DNA of 64,000 nt from Yponomeuta sedellus (GCA_934045075.1 OW203734.1:4939065-5003064); one strand, 5' to 3'. Shown: positions 22,243-34,289, counted from the first letter of the stretch. The notes: generated by a model from the letters alone, not told the origin. Translations and numbers: made by a program.

Positions 22243-24900
22243 ATGAATGCGGTACCTAAAGAGATAATACCCCAGGAGGGTACCAGCAATGCTGGAGAAT
22301 CCCTCTCCGAGCTTAGCTCGGGCTGCTCCTCGTACTCTGGGGGGAGCAAAGGACCGCTACCTCAATTGAGGACGACTGCGTCTAATGACGCTAATCAATC
22401 ACAGAGATATTCACTGCGACCCCGTCAGGGAGGTGGCCAAGTGACACTCAAGCCCAGCAGTGGCACCATTTGCGGTGGGGAGTTGAATGTGCAAGCGCTA
22501 GAGATTCATCCCCCATCCCCATCACATCCATCGCCGCGAAGTCTATTCTCTTATGAGAGCAATTCCTCACGTAATAGCTACTCGAGGCAGACATCGCCCA
22601 TCTCGCTACCGTCATCACCTACAACCAGCCCATTAGAAAATGTTGTACAGGAGGCAGTCGCCGATATTCCTGCACCCACTGTTGATAGGAAACGCATGAG
22701 ACTCAAATGGACTGAGGAAATAAACAGATCCGTATGGCGTGCATACCTGATTGCCTCTTCGCTAGAGCAAAACTCAAAAAAATATTTACCGGAATTACAC
22801 CGCTTGTTTCTGTTAGAACAGCCGAATGTCAATGTCTCTCGACAAAGAGTGGGAGATCAAAAAAGAGCTATAATCAGAAACAAACTTCTTACACAAAAGG
22901 TCCAAGACGAAATAAGACTAGAAGTGTCTTTATTGTTACGCAATCACTCACAGCTAAATGAAACAAGTCTCACACATGAATCACAAGAAAACTCTTCTAC
23001 ACAGACAAACAATTCACGGCAAAGGATGTCCTGGAGCAACGAAATAAACGAAACAATAATCTACAATTACTACAAAATTACAAACCTAGAGTCGAACAAA
23101 ACTGCATATAGACCAGCACTACATGCTGCTGTTATAGCCGCAAATCCAAACTATGCACATTTCTCTGAACAACGAATTGCTGATCAGCTGAGAGTGATAA
23201 TCAACAACAAATACATAACTGAAAGTAGGTTACAAGAGATACGTGATCAAGTAACTATTGAACTACACACCCACGCTAATACTACATCACGACATAATAC
23301 GCCACATACAGAATCATACTCCGTAACTCAATCACATTTGACTGATCAACACGGTTCAGAGAGAGAGCCATCTATTGATATGGAGAACGGAGATTTAACG
23401 ACGCGAGTACAAAATTCAACCCACCAGGCAATATGGCCACAAGATATTGTAGCGATAATAGAGGAAGAATTTTTGAAGGCACTAGAAGTATTTAAAGACG
23501 TCGATCCGTCATCAAGACCCTACATACCAAAGCAGAAACCATCTAAAAAATTCGCCACTACTGTACATACGATGAACTCTGAAATACTGCCTAAATACTT
23601 AACTGAATCAACTGATTTTGTAACGATGCAAACCATGATATATTGTGCAGCTTACGCAGTAGTTACTTATAATAGAGGCAAAATAAAACACGCGCAAAGA
23701 AATCCGAATAACACCCATACCCCAGCATGGCAGACACGTCTAGAAAAAAGAATAGAAGACCTACGAGTTAAAATAGGACGGATAACCCACTACATGAGAG
23801 GTAATGCCAGTGCTACGCTTCAGCATCACGTAGATTTGATAAAGCTTCGATACAAGATACACTCCCAGCATGAACCTGATAACACCGATTTATCGCACTT
23901 TCTTGATGCGCTCAAACAAAAACTTAATGCATTATCCAGTCGCCTACGTAGGTACAAATTAACAACACAAAGAAAGACTCAAAATAAATTGTTTTCAACT
24001 AATGAAAAACAATTCTACCGGACTCTTCTCAGGGAAAACTCTAAGAATACAGCAGAAATACACAGTGAAATACCAACATCAGATGCACTTCATAAGTTCT
24101 GGTCTAATATTTGGTCAAACCCAGTCGAGCATTCAAATTCCAACTGGATGGCCCAGGATAAGAAAACACTTGAAAATGTACCGGAAATGAAGTTTGAAGA
24201 GGTGAGCCTGGATATATTTAAAATAGTCATAGCCAAAACTCACAACTGGAAAGCCACCGGCTCAGACAAAATTCATAATTACTGGTACAAAAAATTTACG
24301 AGCACACACCCAAACTTACTCTCGCATATCAACCAATTTATACAAAACCCTGAAATCATGCCATCCTACATTACACAAGGAACCACGTTTATGCTACCGA
24401 AAGTCCTCAGCGACACAAAAAACCCAGCTAAATACCGACCAATAACTTGCCTTCAAAATATTTATAAAATCATAACATCATACATATGTCAACTGATCTA
24501 TACACACACTGACAACAACGATCTTCTGGCAGAACAACAAAAGGGCTGTCGCAAATTTAGTCAGGGCTGTAAAGAACAACTGACCATCGACGCTATAGCC
24601 TCCAAACAAGCTTTCCGAAAGAAACGAAATATATATACTATGTATATAGATTACAAGAAAGCGTTTGACTCGGTGCCTCACACATGGCTCATCTATGTCT
24701 TAAAACACTACAAAGTGCACCCTACAATCACCAGATTCTTAACATCTACCATGCAGAACTGGAACACCGTACTCAAGTGTCACAGCAACAGCTCTTTAGT
24801 AGAAACAGACAGCATTCATATCCGCCGAGGAATATTCCAAGGCGACTCACTTAGTCCTCTTTGGTTTTGCCTAGCTCTCAACCCGCTTTCTAATCTATAA
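22243..24900 (+). pseudogene. LINE polyprotein part 1: Myb-like repeats and reverse transcriptase core
   Basis: 885 codons from the ATG at 22243. Residues ~1-140 are Ser/Pro-rich. Two related blocks follow (near residues 151-210 and 260-320), each with a conserved W (LKWTEEINRS; MSWSNEINET) and closing QRVGDQKRAIIRNK or QRIADQLRVIINNK, resembling duplicated Myb/SANT-like DNA-binding units. Reverse transcriptase motifs then appear: KYRPITCLQNIYKI, YIDYKKAFDSVPH (first catalytic Asp) and GIFQGDSLSPLWF. A TAA at 24898-24900 stops the frame just before the catalytic YMDD. The next codons continue the protein without a shift, so one nonsense mutation separates the parts. Confidence 0.88.
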
Positions 24901-26239
24901 AATGACACGAAAAAAGGATTTAACATCAAATATGACGACACTCAACACACACTTTCACATCTGCTATATATGGATGACATAAAACTTTATGGCAAAAACT
25001 TAGGCGAAATACATCAGCTGGCAGATTTGACTCAACAGTTTTCAACTGATATTAAAATGGAGTTTGGTATTGATAAGTGTAAAATACAATCAATACATAG
25101 GGGCAGAGTAGAGGAAAACTCGTACAAACTGAATGACTGCGAACAAATAGACCCAGTAGATAGTGACATTGGGTACAAATACTTAGGATATTATCAAACA
25201 CAATTGATACACCAAAAAGAAACAAAAACGACAGTAACGAAAAAATTCAGAGAACGACTACGCCATATACTAAATTCAAAACTGAACGCACGAAATACGA
25301 TAAAAGCTATAAATACATTTGCCATACCAATACTAACATACTCGTTCGGAATCATCAACTGGTCACAATCAGATTTGATTAAACATCAACGCATCGTTAA
25401 CACCATGATGACAAAACACAGAAAACACCACCCACGCTCATGCGTTCAAAGACTTACCCTACCAAAAGTTGAAGGAGGAAGAGGAATTATTGACATTGTA
25501 AACCTTCACAATAAACAAATTACTACGCTTAGATCATTTTTCCAGTCACGAGCACTAAATTCAACCTTACATAATGCTGTTGTAAGGGCAGACATTCAAC
25601 ATTCCCCGCTCAACTTGAGAGATCACCAAACACAGAAAAATCAGTCCATTACAACAATACAATGTAAAATTGACACCTGGACACAAAAAACCCTTCACGG
25701 CAGACATCGGCTTGACTTGAGCAACCCTAACGTCGACAAAATTGCATCGAACGCTTGGCTCAAGAGAGGCGAGTTGTTCCCGGAAACTGAAGGGTTCATG
25801 ATAGCCATACAGGACCAGGTCATAGAAACGCGGAACTATAAAAAGCACGTCATCCACGACACAACACTTACAAGCGACATGTGCCGTCACTGTCACCGCA
25901 GCTCTGAAACCATACAACATATTACAGGAGCATGCTCATCAATCACACAGACAGACTATAAACATCGCCATGACCAGGTCGCATCTATCATACATCAATA
26001 CCTCGCGTTCAAGCATAAACTCATCCCGCAAAGAACAGCGTACTACAAATATGCGCCGCAGACTGTGTTAGACTCAGCAAACTACAAACTTTACTGGGAC
26101 AGAACCATCATCACTGACAAAACCATACATAACAACAGACCAGACATAACACTACACGACAAAAACAACAAAACGGTTTACTTAATAGACATTGCTATAC
26201 CAAATACACATAATCTTACATCGACACATACACAAAAAA
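24901..26239 (+). pseudogene. LINE polyprotein part 2: YMDD, thumb, zinc finger and nuclease
   Basis: In frame with part 1. LLYMDDIKLYGK (24961-24996) is the catalytic reverse transcriptase box. GYKYLGYYQTQ marks the end of the palm/thumb. CRHCHRSSETIQHITGAC (25882-25935) is the CCHC-type finger. RPDITLHDKNNKTVYLIDIA (26140-26199) is the PD-(D/E)XK-like nuclease that would nick the target. At HTQK the reading frame runs into repeat L (TGQVRVRLVHRGF) and stops at 26316. Confidence 0.85.
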
Positions 26240-26751
26240 CCGGCCAAGTGCGAGTCAGACTCGTGCACCGAGGGTTCCGTACAAACCTGTATTATAGACC
26301 TGAGTATTTGGTATGAATTTCAATTTAATACCTCTACGCGTTTATGAGGAAATGGGTTGTAAGTTTAAAATTATTAAAAAAATATATATTATGAGATATA
26401 ACTAAAAATTTATGGTTTTCGTAATTTTTCCTTTATCTATGCTATAAGACGTTGCTTCGTACCAAATTTCAAGATTCTGAGTTCACGGGAAGCACCCTGT
26501 AGGTTTTGATTCCCTTGCAAGTGTCGAAAATTTGCGGCATAAACGGCTGTATCTTTTGATTGCGTTGGCTTAGAAGTTTGATTTTTTCACAGCTTCAAGG
26601 GACAGTAGACCTGAGTAATTGATATAAATTTCAGCTTCATACCTTCACGCGTTCCTGAGAAAAAGGGTCTTGACAGACGGACGGACGGACAGACGGACAA
26701 CAAAGTGATCCTATAAGGGTTCCGATTTTTCCTTTTGAGGTACGGAACCCT
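26240..26751 (+). repeat. Repeat L inserted in the LINE nuclease domain
   Basis: Starts CCGGCCAAGTGCGAGTCAGA and ends GGTACGGAACCCT, with an A run on either side (26234-26239 and 26752-26756). Removing it rejoins HTQK to ITKYTDL of the LINE. The sequence is nearly identical to the inverted copy at 21178-21665 over ~480 bases. Confidence 0.85.
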
Positions 26752-26755
26752 AAAA

Positions 26756-26944
26756 ATCACAAAATACACTGATCTTGCCATAGAAATAAAAACACAATGG
26801 CAAGTGCAAATCGTCAAAACGATTCCAATAATCATTTCTTCTACAGGAGTCATACCTTATACTTTGCATACTAGCCTCAAAGCAACTATATTAAACACTT
26901 GTCGTATCGTCCAAAAGTTCTTCGGCAAAGTGAACGAACTCTAA
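26756..26944 (+). pseudogene. LINE polyprotein part 3: C-terminal tail
   Basis: After repeat L the frame resumes as ITKYTDLAIEIKTQWQVQIV, then TIPIIISSTGVIP, and ends FFGKVNEL-stop at 26944. The VPI-VIS-TGV pattern is the usual end of R4-like nuclease domains as I recall it. Without the insertion the frame would be continuous with part 2. Confidence 0.8.
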
Positions 26945-27022
26945 ATAATGGATAATAACTGCACTTGGCTTTGGCCCGTGCCAACTTGTACCTCTGTTAA
27001 AAGAGTAATAACTAAAAGAAAA

Positions 27023-27552
<530 letters not shown>

Positions 27553-27646
27553 CGAGTGTATTTCTTGTTGCAATACATGGTTTCTTCTTCTCCTTTTTCT
27601 GCATTATGGTTGGAGCAGAAAAAGGATTGCAACCTTTGCAATCAAT

Positions 27647-27702
27647 TTTTGTGCAATAAAGCGTAACAAACAAAATTGTTTCTTACGCTTTATTGCACAA
27701 AA
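27647..27702. repeat. 20-bp perfect inverted repeat with AATAAA on both strands
   Basis: Arms TTTTGTGCAATAAAGCGTAA (27647-27666) and its reverse complement (27683-27702), with a 16-base spacer. Each arm carries GCAATAAAG, the word that ends the LINE tails at 29583 and 55380. Confidence 0.9.
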
Positions 27703-28390
27703 GTAAAGATACAAAAAAAACTTTAATATTATTTCGAGACAGTGTTCTCTATCGATCAAATAATAAAATCGAGTGTTATGATAATGTTTCTTGGTGTTTA
27801 ACATTGCATAGTAACCGGTTGGAGATTAAACATGAGCAAGCGAATATATTAGTCTGAAGTAAGTTACGTGGTCCCAAACTTCGAGCATAAATATTTTACT
27901 CCTGTAATGTCGTTTCTTTTCTGCGTATGGTTCAAATGGATTGGCAAAGTTTGAGCAATATCACACGTTTTTGAAAACCATCGGTGCTATTTACAATAAC
28001 ACGATTCTTCTATAGGATTCTCCATATACTAATAATACTATCTGTAGTACACTACGACTAATTGACGTAACTACGAGTATGTGATCGCATCGAGGATACG
28101 TATTTATTCTATCTTTACCATATATGTATATATAATTAATATTTTATATTTAAATACAAGTAAATTATAATATCCACGTTTATTTTTTTTTTTACTAAGT
28201 TGGCCTAACTATAAAGCAATATTTTTATTTTGTTTACACACGTTTATTATTATGTTGACTGTTTTTACAGTTATGTTGAATGTATTTATTATATTGTTTT
28301 ATTTATTACTTTGCAACAGGCCACCGCGCGCTCTAGAGCACTTAGGGCTTTCGGTACTGACTGAAAATGTCATGTCGCCCATTGATGATG
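27703..28390. other. No gene seen
   Basis: AT-rich, no exon supported. Confidence 0.3.
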
Positions 28391-28391
28391 T

Positions 28392-28550
28392 CGTGAGTCG
28401 CCCATTGGCTCAATTGGTAGAGCGCTGGTACGGATAGCCAGAGGTTGCGGGTTCGAATCCCGGCATGGGTGAAATATTTAGCCTCTAAATAGGTTTTTAA
28501 ATTTGTCCTTAGTACGGGTTAGTGCATTAAAAATAAAAATAGTATAGCTA
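28392..28550 (+). mobile_element. tRNA SINE family S1, direct copy
   Basis: The tRNA-like head lies at 28400-28471: A box TGGCTCAATTGGTAGAG, B box GGGTTCGAATCCC, acceptor-like GCCCAT pairing with ATGGGT. The tail follows: AGCCTCTAAATAGGTTTTTA, then AGTACGGGTTAGTGCATTAA. The anticodon loop lacks the usual U33, which supports a SINE rather than a working tRNA gene. Confidence 0.88.
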
Positions 28551-28975
28551 ATTTCTTCATTTATTTATACATAAATTTGACAAAGACTTTTATGCACCGA
28601 AACATTTTTCACTTAGGGATTGGTATGTTTAACGATCAAGATTTTCTAATCTGTTTTCTTTGAAAACCAATACACGTGTAAAAATCTAAGAAAATCAAAT
28701 TGTCACTAATCAAATCACACCAAATCAATCACACAATTTTAACGTTAGTCACTTATTTTCTGTCTAATGATTTTATTACCTATTCTTAATTACAATAAAA
28801 AAAAGAAAACGTGCCTTTGTATTATTTCAAATTTAATAGTTTCCACTTATTGTATAGAGTTTGTGGTATCAATACCACACGCTGATGACGGAGGAAAAAC
28901 TGAGAAACCCGTGGCTTGGTTGGCTCCACACGTGTTGAATTATCTGCCCAAGCAACTAAGCTTTAGGATGCTTTA

Positions 28976-29200
28976 GGTGCCAGCGCTCTTTCCAACTGAG
29001 CCAACTTCAGCCAGATGTCGCTGCCTGTACGTAATACAGAGAATAGTGTAAGGAGGTTCGAAATTTCACTGATGCCGGTGAGTCACTCATTGGCTCAGTT
29101 GGTAAGAGCGCTGGCACGGATAGCCAGAGGTCGCGGGTTCGAATCCCGGCATGAGTGGAATTTTTAGCCTCTAAATAGGTTTTTTGAAATTAGCTATGCT
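28976..29200 (+). mobile_element. tRNA SINE S1 with an inverted 5' piece
   Basis: 28978-29007 is a minus-oriented A-box piece (GCGCTCTTTCCAACTGAGCC). It is followed by the S1 leader (GCTGCCTGTACGTAATACAG, TTCGAAATTTCACTGATGCC) and a plus-oriented tRNA head (29083-29156) with tail to about 29195. Confidence 0.82.
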
Positions 29201-29489
29201 GATGACAGTATAAGATCCACATCTAATACGTTACAGTAAAGAATGAATACGACGACCTCAGTACCTGAAACCAAAGGTTATTACTTCATAATTATTCGAA
29301 ACATACTCCATATAATTTGACATGACATGACACCACTGTTTAAAAAAACGTATATTTTATCGTAGGTAATTATAAGTAATTATATTCTCGCACTCCCTTG
29401 CAGTTTGTTATAAATATATTTTCGATTTAATTATTTATGTACATGCACCACGTACCGACTATATTCTTCATGCAATCCACTCCATCCAA

Positions 29490-29622
29490 AGGTTGTCTGG
29501 AAGAGATCGCTCTTAGCGATAAGACCGCCAATTGTATAACATTACTTAGATTTAAGAATCATGGTTGTAATATTTTTCTGGTTGTGCAATAAAGTGTTCT
29601 CTATCTATCTATCTTTTTTTTT
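29490..29622 (+). mobile_element. LINE 3' end with (TATC)n tail
   Basis: GGTTGTCTGGAAGAGATCGC, TTAGCGATAAGACCGCC, and TTGTGCAATAAAGTGTTCTC, then TATCTATC. It matches 55303-55415. From memory such 3' ends belong to abundant lepidopteran LINEs. A polyadenylation signal AATAAA is inside. Confidence 0.7.
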
Positions 29623-29659
29623 AAAACAGTTGTGCCGTCGTGTAAATATTTTTGTTAAT

Positions 29660-30300
29660 ACCTAATAAGAAGTATGGCGATATCAACCCTTGTAGGTATG
29701 TCCCCACTGCTGGGGCACGGGTCTCTTCCTGTATCACAGGAAGGTTCGGCCATACTCCACTACGGGGGCCAAGGCCGGCTTGGTGGAGTATTGTAGTACA
29801 GTGGCAGACCTTACTGTCAGAAGTTATGAAGCCGCCCATAAGGCCTCTGACATGGCTTAGCGCCATTACATGCTTAGGCACCAACGGCTTAGCGCACCTC
29901 GTGAAACAATGAAGCGCTTGGAAAAATACCACTAGCGGTAGTTACGGGACGGTCACCCATCCTGCACGTGACCGCGCGTGTTTATAATAATAATAATCAA
30001 TATTCATGGACATATTACACAGATCTCGTTAGCCCTATACTAAGTACAACTTAATGACTTGTGTTATAGGTGCTAACTCGACGATACATTTAATACAATA
30101 AATACATAGATAACATCCAAGACCCGAGATAAACTAGAAAAGTTTGTTTCCTAGTTTGACCCGGCCGGGGATCGAACCCGAGACCTTCCGTTTTACAGTC
30201 AGCGTGCTAAACCGCTGCGCCACCGAGGCCGACATTGATGCCTAACTCAAGTGATCGATTCCACTCACTTGGTTCGACTAGGCCACGAGCGCTTCAAAAC
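29660..30300 (-). repeat. Dispersed repeat R, split by SINE S3
   Basis: 29670-29980 holds the R 3' half (minus): TATCAACCCTTG, CCCCACTGCTGGGGCACGGG, AGACCTTACTGTCAGAAGTT. 30237-30300 holds the R 5' end: GATCGATTCCACTCACTTGG, CGACTAGGCCACGAGCGCTT. Compare 49052-49130, where the two are contiguous. Confidence 0.8.
29982..30236 (-). mobile_element. tRNA-derived SINE, family S3
   Basis: The minus-strand head reads CGGCCTCGGTGGCGCAGCGG (A box) and CTCGGGTTCGATCCCCGGCC (B box). Body CTAGGAAACAAACTTTTCTA, ACCTATAACACAAGTCATTA. The tail ends in ATTATTATTATAA. The copy at 53000-53246 is nearly the same. Confidence 0.88.
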
Positions 30301-30884
30301 TCGAGTCTCCACCACATACTCAAAAGAAACTTACCGATATAAAGTTGGCATAGGACAAGTTGTAAATCCCAAAGGCAGTCATTATTACAGGCTCTTGACC
30401 ACGCTGTATTGCCAGCACAAGAAGGAGCGGAATGCGCTCGCCTTGCTCCGCCTTACATAACTCCCATCCACTGTTGAATATTGCTGTAGAAACCAGCGAA
30501 GCCTGTAGAAGAAAATGTTTATGACATTCTTCAAGATATTTTAAATAAATATGTTTTTGTTATGGAGCCTATAGACGTCCCACTGCAGGGCACAGGCCTT
30601 CTCACAGAGAGCTAGTTTGGGCTTATTTACTACGCATCCCCACCGCGGATTATTTGAGGTATGTTTACACCTTAGACCCTCAGGCCTTCAGGCTTAATTA
30701 CCATGCGTGCCCACTACGTAAGTCTCACTGCAAAGCACATTTCTTCTCTCACAGACAGATAAACTCTCTCTGTGAGTGAGTGTATCTTCTTAATTGCCAC
30801 GCCCGGCCACCGGGATTTGGCAATCCTCTCCTGAGTGTTGTAAGCTACTAAGACGCAATTAGACCTTAAAATGGTCCGTAAGAC
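30301..30884. repeat. Repeat C fragments; otherwise unassigned
   Basis: 30570-30690: GACGTCCCACTGCAGGGCAC, GGCCTTCTCACAGAGAG, CCCCACCGCGGATT. 30700-30860 repeats a similar order. The words recur at 34137, 47440 and 49515. No ORF. Confidence 0.6.
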
Positions 30885-31380
30885 TTTCTGATAGTCGGAT
30901 TTTTAGAGATACGGAACCTCCAAAGGAAAAACGAACCCTTACGGGATCACTTTATTTTCCGTCAGTCCGTCCATCTATCTATCAATATATTTTATTTGCA
31001 AACGCGTGGAGCTTTAAAACTGTATAGGTACCTACCTAAGTGTTCTAGGTAGTTCTAGTAGTCTACAGTCCCCTGAAGTTGTGAGTTTACGCAAAAAAAA
31101 TTAAGGCCTCTTATGTCGCAAATAAAACGTATAATTCGGCACTCAGGGTAATCAAAATTCATGGTACTTTCCGTTGATATAACTAGGCTACAAATACAGG
31201 AAAAATCTAAAACTATACATTTGTAATAGAATCATAAAAAAAATGTCTTAGAAGCTCGGGACAAGCTCGGAAAAGATGACGAGAGTCGATTCTTAAACTA
31301 TTTACAGAAAGAACCTACCTACAAATTTGCACGGGACCCTCGGTGGGTGAGTCCGACTCGTACTTGACCGTTTTTCTTTT
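30885..31380 (-). repeat. Repeat L, diverged copy
   Basis: ATACGGAACCTCCAAAGGAA, GGATCACTTTATTTTCCGTC, AAACGCGTGGAGCTTTAAA and CCCTCGGTGGGTGAGTCCGA follow the order of 21178-21665 and include the end missing there. It is clearly older than the two near-identical copies. Confidence 0.75.
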
Positions 31381-32339
31381 ATGGCAATTTCTCGTGAACA
31401 AGTCATGAGCTCAATATCATTATTAAAGATAGTACATAATTGAAGCCAATTATTCAAGTAACTATCGAAGAAATTAATTACACGGTAGATACCATAATTC
31501 TTAACTATTATACTAAATCGTTTCTTGGAAACCTGTAATTAATTAAACATTACCAAATGTAACCCAAAGCCAGAACTTTCTTCGCAAACTTTGGCTTACT
31601 TAGGTACCTGGGCATACATTAAGAATGTATTAATATACATTCTTAATGTTATAGATCTTCGTGTTATAGATTTGATGTTAATAGATTGATAGAATAATAT
31701 TTGTCGTATGCACACTAGCAATAAATTACATAAGAGATTCAAACAATACCATAGTACAGTATTGGCGGCTTTATTACAAGAAGTAATTTCTTATATTCTT
31801 TTTAATGCACTAACCAGTGCTACAATTGCCTACTTGAGAAATTTGTCGCCTTCTTCTACAATTCCACCTCTCGGATGGTCCCTTAATCGCTTTCTACAAT
31901 ACCCACGGGAAGAAAATTAAATGGGGTGGTATTATTCTACTCTGCCGGCACCACACGGCCAAGGACAATTGCCGTGCTAGGAACAATTTTAAAATTTTAG
32001 CCTCTAAACAGGTTTTAGAAAAAGTAATTTCTTGTTATTCTACACCTTTACAACAAAACATTAAAAATTAAATGAAAAAACGATATCTAATAAGGATTGA
32101 GTAGGTATAGTAACTTAGTTTTGTGTTATTCAGCAAAACCCAGTATAAATAGTTTTTTTAAGACTAAGTTTACATTTGTCTTCTATGGCATAAAGGCAAT
32201 GTCACTCCGATCTAAGTTAGACAGGATCTCCCATGGTAACGAATTTCGAAACTCGAAATGCCACTTTCTACATTATAGCGTAACTAGATCTCAAATCTCA
32301 AAAATTTATAGCAGTCAAAGCGGCCCGAGGTAGATCAGA
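31381..32339. other. No gene seen; palindrome at 31618-31652 and an S1 tail remnant near 31995
   Basis: ACATTAAGAATGTAT / ATACATTCTTAATGT form a hairpin at about 31618-31651. TTTAGCCTCTAAACAGGTTT (31997-32016) is an S1 tail remnant. Confidence 0.5.
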
Positions 32340-32349
32340 GCAATCTAAG

Positions 32350-33780
32350 TTGAGTGTTATTAGGGATGACGATGGCTCCAAGCTGAAACAGGAACATAAG
32401 GTGATGGAACGTTGGAAAGAATATTTCGAAAGTCTGTTTGAATGTGAGGATCAGCCAATGGAAGGGTATCCCGACCATGAGGCAGAACCCAGTGTTGATA
32501 GCGTTATAAGTATGGAAGAGATTGTCAAGGCAATGAAAAGCATGAGACTAGGTAAGGCTGCGGTATATGATAGGGTTTCGTTAGAAATGCTGAGGGCTTG
32601 TGAAGGCATTGTAGCTAGCAAGTTATACCTGCTCTTCAACAGGTGCTGGAGGAGTGGCACAGTACCTAAAGACTGGGATACGGCCGTCATAGTGCCGCTT
32701 TATAAAGGCAAAGGGTCTCAGCAGGTATGCAAAAACTACCACGGCATCAGCCTTCTCAGCATTGCCGGCAAACTTTATGCAAAGGTGTTGATTGAAAGAG
32801 TACTGGATGTGACTGAAGAAAAGATATGAGATGTTCAAGCGGGTTTTAAAAAGGGAATGGGATGCTTGGATCAAATCTTCTCCTTGAGACGTGTGGTGGA
32901 AAAGTTCTAGGTCAAAAGTCAAAAGGTTTTCTGTGCGTTCGTAGACCTAGAGAAGGCTTATGATAGAGTTGTGAGGAATGACTTGTGTTCGGCACTGTCT
33001 GTGTATGGGGTGGACAGCATCTTGTTGCGAGCTCTGAAGTCTCTCTATCAAGACTCCAGGGCTTGCGTTAGAATAAGTGGGGCGTATACTGACTGGTTTA
33101 GCATCCGCAAGGGTGTGAGACAGGGTTGTGTCGCATCCCCGTGGTTGTTCAATTTATTCATGGATAGTTGCCTGACTGATCTGAAAGATAGTGAATGTGA
33201 GATAAGGATGGGTGAGCTAATTGTGAAATGCTTGTTGTACGCCGATGATCAAGTGTTGTTCGCATCGTCGGTCGAAGAATTGCAGACACAAGTCACGGTA
33301 ATGGCTTTTAAAAGGAATGGTATGAACATGAATGTGAGTAAGACGAAAGTACTGGTCTTTGAAAAAGATGATGAAATGACTGAGTGCAAGATAACGATTA
33401 GAGGTGAAAGAGTGGAACAAGTAAAATAATTTGTCTATTTGGGGAGCCTGTTTACGAGGGGTGGAAAGTGTGAAGGTGATATAGAAAGAAGAGTTAAAGC
33501 GGGAAATTGTGTAAACGGTGTCTTGCACTACACTGAGTGCAGCCGAAACATCTCCAAAAGAGCTAGATTGGCTATTCATAATGGCGTGCTGGTCACAACA
33601 CTTATGTATGGTAGCGAAACTTGGGTGTGGCAAAAGAGGCAAGTAAGTAGAATTAATGCAGTTGAAATGAGGACCTTGAGAAGTATGTGTACTTTGAATG
33701 ACAGGATACGCAATAGTCTGATTAGAGAACGTTGTGACGAAACAAATATATATTGCGAATGTGAGTGGAAGGGCTGGTAA
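32350..33780 (+). pseudogene. RTE-like reverse transcriptase with three in-frame stops and a deletion
   Basis: One frame runs from 32350 to 33780 with stops at 32827-32829 (TGA), 32908-32910 (TAG) and 33427-33429 (TAA). Motifs in order: VPLYKGKGSQQVCKNYHGIS, FVDLEKAYDRV (catalytic Asp), VRQGCVASPWLFNLFMD, CLLYADDQVLFA (catalytic YADD), FVYLGSLFTRGGKCEGDIER. Near 33750 the protein breaks off and resumes in another frame as [15 protein letters not shown], which suggests a small internal deletion. It would have reverse-transcribed the LINE RNA; this copy is dead. Confidence 0.88.
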
Positions 33781-33837
33781 GGGACGTCCCAGACGGACTT
33801 ACATCGACCAAATAGGGGATGTATTAGCAAATGGACA

Positions 33838-33952
33838 AAGGGAAAGATAAAAAGTACCCGGAACCGGCGTGCGTGCATGCAACGACTTATGAACGTTAAT
33901 GAAGCGAAGGTGATCTGTCAGGATCGTGGCAAGTGGCAGTCCCTGGTCTCGT
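33838..33952 (+). pseudogene. RTE C-terminus of the same LINE
   Basis: One frame reads KSTRNRRACMQRLMNVNEAK, then VICQDRGKWQSLVSYV, running straight into the GTAT repeat. Shared with the shorter copy at 7310. Confidence 0.7.
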
Positions 33953-34064
33953 ATGTATGTATGTATGTATGTATGTATGTATGTATGTATGTATGTATGT
34001 ATGTATGTATGTATGTATGTATGTATGTATGTATGTATGTATGTATGTATGTATGTATGTGAGG

Positions 34065-34090
<26 letters not shown>
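33953..34090. repeat. (GTAT)n then (GT)n microsatellite tail
   Basis: About 26 GTAT units, then GT repeats and three more GTAT. It is the grown tail of the RTE LINE. Confidence 0.95.
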
Positions 34091-34096
<6 letters not shown>

Positions 34097-34136
34097 CAAG
34101 CGACTGAAAGCACAAAAAACTTTAAAGTATTCTGCT

Positions 34137-34240
34137 GTTTATAGGGCACAGGGCTTCTCTCAGAAAAAGAGATTATGGGCTTAATTACCATGCGTAATTA
34201 AGCCCATCATAGATCGGCTCTTTCAAGCGCTAAAGTAGTT
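34137..34240. repeat. Repeat C fragment with a palindrome
   Basis: ATAGGGCACAGGGCTTCTCT begins the C-type repeat. TGGGCTTAATTA-CCATGCG-TAATTAAGCCCA (34168-34198) is a hairpin. Confidence 0.7.
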
Positions 34241-34289
34241 GAACATTTCAAATACATATTTTGCGAGTAGTATTGCTACTATGAACCGC

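Larger units (their letters stand above)
32340..34090 (+). mobile_element. RTE-type LINE, 5'-truncated, with GTAT tail
   Basis: A reverse-transcriptase ORF remnant (32350-33780) followed by the C-terminal region and a long (GTAT)n tail (33953-34058) that ends in (GT)n and GTATGTATG. Its 3' end is shared with 7285-7470 and 16722-16850. No apurinic-like endonuclease domain precedes it, so the insertion is 5'-truncated. Confidence 0.85.

Noticed and set aside
28400..28471. Functional tRNA genes at the S1, S2, S3, S4 and S5 heads
   Set aside because: All sit in repeated elements with SINE tails. S1 lacks U33 and has a poor anticodon loop; several have B-box or stem changes.
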